A stretch of 10,377 nucleotides of DNA, from assembly GCA_003250865.1 (NCBI GenBank), contig QKJH01000179.1, positions 1 to 10,377 on the forward strand, in the 5' to 3' direction. Every line of letters starts with the position of its first letter. Position 1 is the first letter of the stretch. The notes under the pieces were generated by a model that saw nothing but the letters and a program-made list of their open reading frames with translations, ran no database searches and was not told the origin of the DNA. This stretch comes from Alphaproteobacteria bacterium (GTDB lineage Bacteria > Pseudomonadota > Alphaproteobacteria > Micavibrionales > SZUA-601). Both the position numbers and the translations under genes were made by a program. This document shows, in pieces, positions 6,820-10,377 of the stretch.

Positions 6820-7917
6820 TCACAATAGTTCACAAAAAAGCTCTTCCCACCTATTATAAATTTCGTTCGTCTCGTATGGCTTGACACTGTTGATTGCACA
6901 CTTTCCCATTCGAATTCTTGAGGCTTTATCAAGCATTAATCGTGCCAACATATCGGCTAGCGCATCACTATCATCATTACCCGATGCTAAAAGACCGTTT
7001 TCACCACTCGTTATCAAATCCGCCATACCGGAACAGCCTTCAAACGCCACACACGGCAGACCATGAGCCAGACTTTCGCCAATCACATTGGGAAACCCTT
7101 CCCAGCGCGAGGCAATCGCAAATAAATGGGATGTTGTATAGAGAGAGGAAACATCTTTTACCGCACCGAGCATGGTAACACGGTTTTGCAACCCATTTTT
7201 TTTGATTAGAGCTTCTAATTCAGCGCGCTTTTCACCCTCACCGACAATTTTCAGATGCCAATCCGGAAAGTCTTTTTCAATTTTAGCAAAAGCGCAGATA
7301 AGCGTGTCCATATTTTTCTGATAGCTGAGTCTACCGATAGACAACACTATCTTGGGGGTTCCTTTATCCGGCTGGGCAAAACACGTTGCCGGAATAACGG
7401 CATTCGGAATAACGCGTATTTTGCGGCGTAGATAGGCTGGATAATCATTCACATAGCTCCGACATTGCACAGTAATCAGTGATGCCAAACGCATGGATTG
7501 AAAGATAAGGTTACGCCGTTTTCCTGCCGAGGTAAAATTCATCAGTGATACCGAATTGCGCTCGGCCTGTATCATTGGAATGCCTAGCCAAAGGCATGCA
7601 ACACGCGCTGTAATAAAACACCCGTACTGATAGGCTATAATGACATCCGGCTTATTTTTCTTCACGGCCTTACGCATCACGACAAGACGTTTTAACCGTT
7701 CTGACAAACTGGCTTTGCGCAATGGGTTGCCAATATCCATTTTTAGCCAGTCAATCTTCTCACTCATAGGATAAAATGCCTTTGCATCTTTTTTATCCCA
7801 GGTAATGAGGTGTATGGCATGTCCGCGCTGAACCATTTCATTCATGAGTGCGATAGCCTGACGCTCGACGCCGCCGGCCATATCATCAAAATTGCGACAA
7901 ACAAAAAGAATTTTCAT
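6820..7917 (-). CDS. Glycosyltransferase family 4 (GT-B fold)
   Basis: This is a cytoplasmic or membrane-peripheral retaining glycosyltransferase that adds a sugar from a nucleotide-sugar donor to a growing surface glycan. The N-terminal acceptor domain begins KILFVCRNFDDMAGGVERQ, with the Gly-Gly loop at 15-16. The C-terminal donor domain starts near VIPNAV (169-174) and contains SIGRLSYQKN (193-202), KIVGEGEKRAEL and the E-x7-E motif Glu273/Glu281 in EGFPNVIGES. Length is 365 residues, normal for GT4. The ATG lies two bases after the stop of the preceding GT2 gene, with AGGAAG inside that gene's end as ribosome site, so translation is coupled. Donor and acceptor cannot be predicted from sequence. 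The phrase NSVSLMNFTSAGKRRNL is typical of GalNAc/Glc-type transferases of this family, but that is only suggestive. Confidence 0.92.
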   Translation of the reverse strand: MKILFVCRNFDDMAGGVERQAIALMNEMVQRGHAIHLITWDKKDAKAFYPMSEKIDWLKMDIGNPLRKASLSERLKRLVVMRKAVKKNKPDVIIAYQYGCFITARVACLWLGIPMIQAERNSVSLMNFTSAGKRRNLIFQSMRLASLITVQCRSYVNDYPAYLRRKIRVIPNAVIPATCFAQPDKGTPKIVLSIGRLSYQKNMDTLICAFAKIEKDFPDWHLKIVGEGEKRAELEALIKKNGLQNRVTMLGAVKDVSSLYTTSHLFAIASRWEGFPNVIGESLAHGLPCVAFEGCSGMADLITSGENGLLASGNDDSDALADMLARLMLDKASRIRMGKCAINSVKPYETNEIYNRWEELFCELL

Positions 7918-7919
7918 GA

Positions 7920-8867
7920 CTACATCTTCCTCATCCTGCGTTCATGAAAAAAGCGGCGCGGCGCAGTCGTACAAAAATGCCGCATTATCGGCCATGGATA
8001 ACGCACAAAAAGCCCAGCCAAAGTCCCAAACAGTTTACAGTACTGACGGGTAAAATGATAATAGCGAACATAGGGCCAATGAGAGGCATAGTAATAACGG
8101 CTAACGCCAAGCAGATAGTCTTTGTACTTTTCCGCCAAACGCAATTCCGCCTGCAGGTTTTTCTCTGGCGTTTTATCGTGACCTGAGGAAGCATACTGCA
8201 CAAAAGCTTCGTTTTGTGTTCCGATAAAATGCGTATCCACCAATCCCAAACGGACAGCCAAATCGACATCTTCAACGCGCACAAAACTCTCATCAAAACC
8301 GTTGACTGAACGAATAAGTTCACTCGGAATAAATAGCGAACAGCTTGGCGTTCCACTGCCATAAAAGACATCAGGATCTTTTTGATAAAATAAAAGATAG
8401 TCGATAATCTGCGCCCCTTTTGGACATTCACCGTTTGACCCTACTGCCAAAAGCGGTTTTTTATATCCGTTGGAATAATGCCGAACACCGCTGGCATAGC
8501 AAACGACGTTGGCATGTCCTGTTTTCTTTTGATACTCGGTTAAACAGCTATATTGCTCGGACAACCGATTGGGTAGTGATTCATCATCATCATCAAAAAA
8601 TGCAATATACTCACCCTTGCTATGGGCAATGATTGTATTGCGTGCGCCAGAGGGCTTTTTATTTTGTTCATGGCAAATCAAACGGGCATGGGGTATATCT
8701 TTTATAACCTCCTGCACCACAGAAACTGAGTTATCGGAAGAACAATCATCAACAATAATAATCTCTGTGTTTGGCCAATCCTGTGCTATTGCTGAGCATA
8801 TTGCACGCCCGATGGTATCCGCAGCATTGTAACAGGTTATCCCGACGGTAATCAGCGGAAAGGTCAT
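7920..8867 (-). CDS. Glycosyltransferase family 2 (GT-A fold), second of a tandem pair
   Basis: This is an inverting GT2-type transferase for surface glycan assembly. The nucleotide-binding start PLITVGITCYNAADTI is followed by VDDCSSDNS at 39-47, FFDDDDES at 90-97 as the metal-binding DXD region, and VEDVDLAVRLG at 198-208 carrying the likely catalytic acidic residues. The C-terminal 60 residues are rich in aromatic and basic residues (WPYVRYYHF, RRFFHERRMRKM), which may bind the membrane surface. Start choice: the frame extends to an ATG at 8888, but the ATG at 8867 is better. It overlaps the upstream stop as ATGA, has AGGAG a few bases before it, and aligns with the N-terminus of the neighbouring paralogue. 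This gives 315 residues. Sugar specificity is unknown. Confidence 0.9.
   Translation of the reverse strand: MTFPLITVGITCYNAADTIGRAICSAIAQDWPNTEIIIVDDCSSDNSVSVVQEVIKDIPHARLICHEQNKKPSGARNTIIAHSKGEYIAFFDDDDESLPNRLSEQYSCLTEYQKKTGHANVVCYASGVRHYSNGYKKPLLAVGSNGECPKGAQIIDYLLFYQKDPDVFYGSGTPSCSLFIPSELIRSVNGFDESFVRVEDVDLAVRLGLVDTHFIGTQNEAFVQYASSGHDKTPEKNLQAELRLAEKYKDYLLGVSRYYYASHWPYVRYYHFTRQYCKLFGTLAGLFVRYPWPIMRHFCTTAPRRFFHERRMRKM
8578..8597. repeat. Dispersed 20-bp identical repeat, copy 1 (inside the second GT2 gene)
   Basis: The same 20 bases, beginning GATT followed by four CAT triplets and TCAAA, recur at 9537-9556 about 960 bases away. On the minus strand they encode FDDDDES in each GT2 paralogue. 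The repeat marks the shared metal-binding motif of duplicated genes and is not a separate element. Confidence 0.8.
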
Positions 8868-9829
8868 ATTTTTTCTCCTGCGCGCCATTGCGCAAATCGC
8901 CGATTATTGCGGTAATTGGGGAGCGCCCACCATACACGTTTAAGCGTCCACACAGGATGTCGTAGCAACAGCGTAATAAAGGCTCTTAAAAAACCTAACG
9001 CTTCCCTTTGCAAAAACAAAAATTTCAAATCCAACCAACTTCGACAAAAATGATAAGCATTATCATTAGGAAAGACATCTTTGAATTTTTCAAAGATATA
9101 GTGCCAGTTTTCTTTTTCCTGCACCAAGTTTTTGTCATCTGTTAAAGTCATATATTGTTTTACCAGCGGCTGAGCCACACCGACAAACGCCGTCCCTTCG
9201 TTTGCTGCACGCAAACATAAATCCGTATCCTCCCCCCGTCTGAGTTTTGCATCAAACCCACCAAGGCGACGATAAAGGTCGGTACGCGCCATCTGAACAC
9301 AGGTTGCCATTGAACCATAGCCGTTCTTTAGCGGATGCCCCATTAGAGTGCGCTGTATCATTGCCATCCCACGCGGTGCAGGAATACCATCATCCATACC
9401 TGCAGTAGGGACATAGATTGGATCTTTTCCGGGATAAAAATGAAGCCTTGCGCAATGGCAAATGACGGGCACATCGTGATGTGCCGCTTCATAACCAGTC
9501 AGGCGGGTATATTGTGCCGCCAGGCGCTGTGGAACAGATTCATCATCATCATCAAAGAAACATATAAATTCACCGGTTGCTTTTTCAATTATCAAATTGC
9601 GCGCCACTGCCACCCCTCCATTCTCAGGGGTACGATAATAGGCGATAGCGGGATGGTGTTCGGTATAGCGCCGGATAATATCGGCCGTATTATCCGTTGA
9701 ACAATCATCCGCCACCACAATTTCGACATTCGGCCAGTCCTGAGACAATGCCGAAAGCAATGCCCGCTCAATCGTATCCGCACAGTTATAAGCCGTAAGG
9801 CCAATGGTGATAAGCGCGTCTTTTTTCAC
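8864..9829 (-). CDS. Glycosyltransferase family 2 (GT-A fold), first of a tandem pair
   Basis: This GT2 transferase heads the minus-strand glycan operon. ALITIGLTAYNCADTIERAL opens the nucleotide-binding fold. DDCSTDN is at 41-47, FFDDDDES at 91-98 gives the DXD metal site, and GEDTDLCLR at 199-207 supplies the acidic catalytic motif. The C-terminal part is hydrophobic and basic with many Trp and Arg (HPVWTLKRVWWALPNYRNNR), so peripheral membrane attachment is likely. It reads from a GTG at 9829, with an AGG ribosome site six bases upstream and no competing ATG. It is clearly paralogous to the next gene: same motifs in the same order and almost identical length. The two overlap by four bases (ATGA). 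It has 321 residues and substrate cannot be told by eye. Confidence 0.91.
   Translation of the reverse strand: MKKDALITIGLTAYNCADTIERALLSALSQDWPNVEIVVADDCSTDNTADIIRRYTEHHPAIAYYRTPENGGVAVARNLIIEKATGEFICFFDDDDESVPQRLAAQYTRLTGYEAAHHDVPVICHCARLHFYPGKDPIYVPTAGMDDGIPAPRGMAMIQRTLMGHPLKNGYGSMATCVQMARTDLYRRLGGFDAKLRRGEDTDLCLRAANEGTAFVGVAQPLVKQYMTLTDDKNLVQEKENWHYIFEKFKDVFPNDNAYHFCRSWLDLKFLFLQREALGFLRAFITLLLRHPVWTLKRVWWALPNYRNNRRFAQWRAGEKI
9537..9556. repeat. Dispersed 20-bp identical repeat, copy 2 (inside the first GT2 gene)
   Basis: This is identical to 8578-8597 and encodes the FDDDDES metal-binding motif of the upstream GT2 paralogue on the minus strand. Flanking bases are similar but not identical, as expected for an old tandem duplication under selection. 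Confidence 0.8.
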
Positions 9830-9840
9830 AATAAACCTGA

Positions 9841-9869
9841 TTGAAACCGTGTTGCCATGATGCTATACA
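9841..9869 (+). promoter_or_regulatory. Candidate promoter for the FkbM-like methyltransferase gene
   Basis: TTGAAA (9841-9846, five of six to the -35 consensus) and TATACA (9864-9869, four of six to the -10 consensus) are separated by 17 bases. Transcription would start near 9876, about 34 bases before the ATG. The divergent gene arrangement requires promoters on both strands here. This is a consensus match only. Confidence 0.4.
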
Positions 9870-9900
9870 GTTATACACCATACTATACCATACGATGCAA
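9870..9900 (-). promoter_or_regulatory. Tentative promoter for the minus-strand glycosyltransferase operon
   Basis: On the minus strand, TATAAC (9875-9870) matches the -10 consensus at five of six positions. The best upstream hexamer is a poor TTGCAT (9900-9895) with a long 19-base spacer. Transcription would start near 9863, about 34 bases before the GTG at 9829. The two candidate -10 boxes of the divergent promoters would sit side by side. Confidence 0.25.
9877..9896. repeat. 10-bp tandem direct repeat in the divergent promoter region
   Basis: ACCATACTAT (9877-9886) is followed at once by ACCATACGAT (9887-9896), nine of ten bases alike. The core TATAC also occurs at 9864 and 9872 just upstream. 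A period of 10 bp places the copies on the same helical face, as in many operators, so it may bind a regulator. It could equally be chance in a short AT-rich spacer. Confidence 0.5.
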
Positions 9901-9909
9901 GGATAAATT

Positions 9910-10377
9910 ATGCGCAGAATAATCAAGAATATTCTCTACCGCCTTCTTCCCGAAGGCCTTTATCTGTATCTAAAAAACAAGCATATTGACTATAAAAATA
10001 AAAAGCATCACGGTAAGGTCAAAAATACATCCCTTCCCATTTTAAACTTTACACTCACCATTCCAACTAACCATAACTTTATCAAATACCAACGTGAACA
10101 ACCCAGACGCAATCGTGATTTGGGTGTTGTCGCCCGTTATGCTGGAAGAAAATACCCTACAAAACCCATAGTTGATATCGGTGCCAATATAGGCGATACG
10201 GCGGCCATTATTGCCTCGGAATGTTCAAACGACCTGATACTGGTTGATGGCAGTGACTTCTACTTTTCCTATCTTGAAAAGAATGCTCTGCTATTTCCCA
10301 ACAAATGCACTTTGCATCACTGTTTGGTTGCCGATGGCAGTGAGCAAACGGGTTCGCTGGTGCACTGGGGAGGAACC
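9910..10377 (+). CDS. FkbM-like SAM-dependent methyltransferase, N-terminal part (runs off the window)
   Basis: The first 156 codons of an open frame continue past the window edge. AAGGA at 9899-9903, six bases before the ATG, supports the start. After a basic N-terminal region of about 80 residues (MRRIIKNILYRLLPEGLYLY, then many Lys and Asn), the SAM-binding motif I reads VDIGANIGDTAAIIA (88-102). The end of strand 2, LVDGSDFYFSYLEKN (111-125), has the acidic residue expected to hold the ribose. This wording matches the FkbM family, which O-methylates sugars and other metabolites. It is transcribed away from the glycosyltransferase operon but shares its promoter region, so it probably modifies the same glycan. 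Methylation as a capping or decorating step is inference; the acceptor is unknown and the C-terminal half is not visible. Confidence 0.83.
   Translation, partial: MRRIIKNILYRLLPEGLYLYLKNKHIDYKNKKHHGKVKNTSLPILNFTLTIPTNHNFIKYQREQPRRNRDLGVVARYAGRKYPTKPIVDIGANIGDTAAIIASECSNDLILVDGSDFYFSYLEKNALLFPNKCTLHHCLVADGSEQTGSLVHWGGT

Noticed and set aside
8578..8597. CAT triplet run suspected as a phase-variable microsatellite
   Set aside because: It is only four triplets, encodes the conserved Asp cluster of the GT2 metal site, and recurs in the paralogue for the same reason. Triplet changes would not shift frame.
8868..8888. Upstream ATG extending the second GT2 gene by seven residues
   Set aside because: The internal ATG forms an ATGA overlap with the upstream stop, has an AGGAG site and matches the paralogue's N-terminus.
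1..10377. CRISPR arrays, tRNA or rRNA genes, insertion sequences or att sites
   Set aside because: I saw no regularly spaced repeats, cloverleaf-like sequence, transposase motif or terminal inverted repeats; the window is almost entirely explained by intact genes.

Overview
The window looks like Gram-negative, proteobacterial chromosome. The quinol oxidase is the short, cyanide-insensitive (CIO) type with a small DUF2474-like subunit. The remaining genes resemble a cell-surface polysaccharide locus with sulfate activation and uronic-acid chemistry. Base composition is mixed to slightly AT-rich by eye. An alphaproteobacterium is my best guess, at low confidence, because no taxonomic marker gene is present.

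Layout. (1) Positions 38-2665, plus strand: a compact operon for a cytochrome bd-type quinol oxidase, cydA, cydB and an easily missed 58-residue membrane subunit that starts with TTG three bases after the cydB stop. (2) 2672-3952, minus strand: a TviB/WbpO-type UDP-N-acetylhexosamine 6-dehydrogenase with its own candidate promoter; it ends six bases from the oxidase operon in a tail-to-tail arrangement. (3) 4027-6750, minus strand: a sulfate-activation pair, a short CysD-like ATP sulfurylase subunit coupled to a CysN-CysC fusion, closed by a clear hairpin terminator. (4) 6820-9829, minus strand: three tightly coupled glycosyltransferase genes, two paralogous GT2 enzymes followed by one GT4 enzyme. 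(5) 9830-9909: a divergent promoter region with a 10-bp tandem repeat. (6) 9910 to the window end, plus strand: the first 156 codons of an FkbM-like methyltransferase.

How the genes may work together. The glycosyltransferases, the methyltransferase and the UDP-HexNAc dehydrogenase are the usual parts of a capsule, exopolysaccharide or O-antigen cluster. CysD with CysNC makes APS and then PAPS, the donor for sulfotransferases. No sulfate-reduction gene (cysH, cysI) lies beside the pair. The most economical reading is a dedicated PAPS supply for a sulfated, uronic-acid-containing surface glycan, comparable in logic to rhizobial NodPQ. No sulfotransferase is visible in the window, so this remains inference. 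Both sulfurylase subunits differ clearly from the E. coli assimilatory proteins: CysN has an EF-1alpha-like GTPase signature, and CysD lacks an internal segment of about 28 residues. That makes this pair the most interesting part of the window. The oxidase operon appears to be unrelated neighbouring core metabolism.
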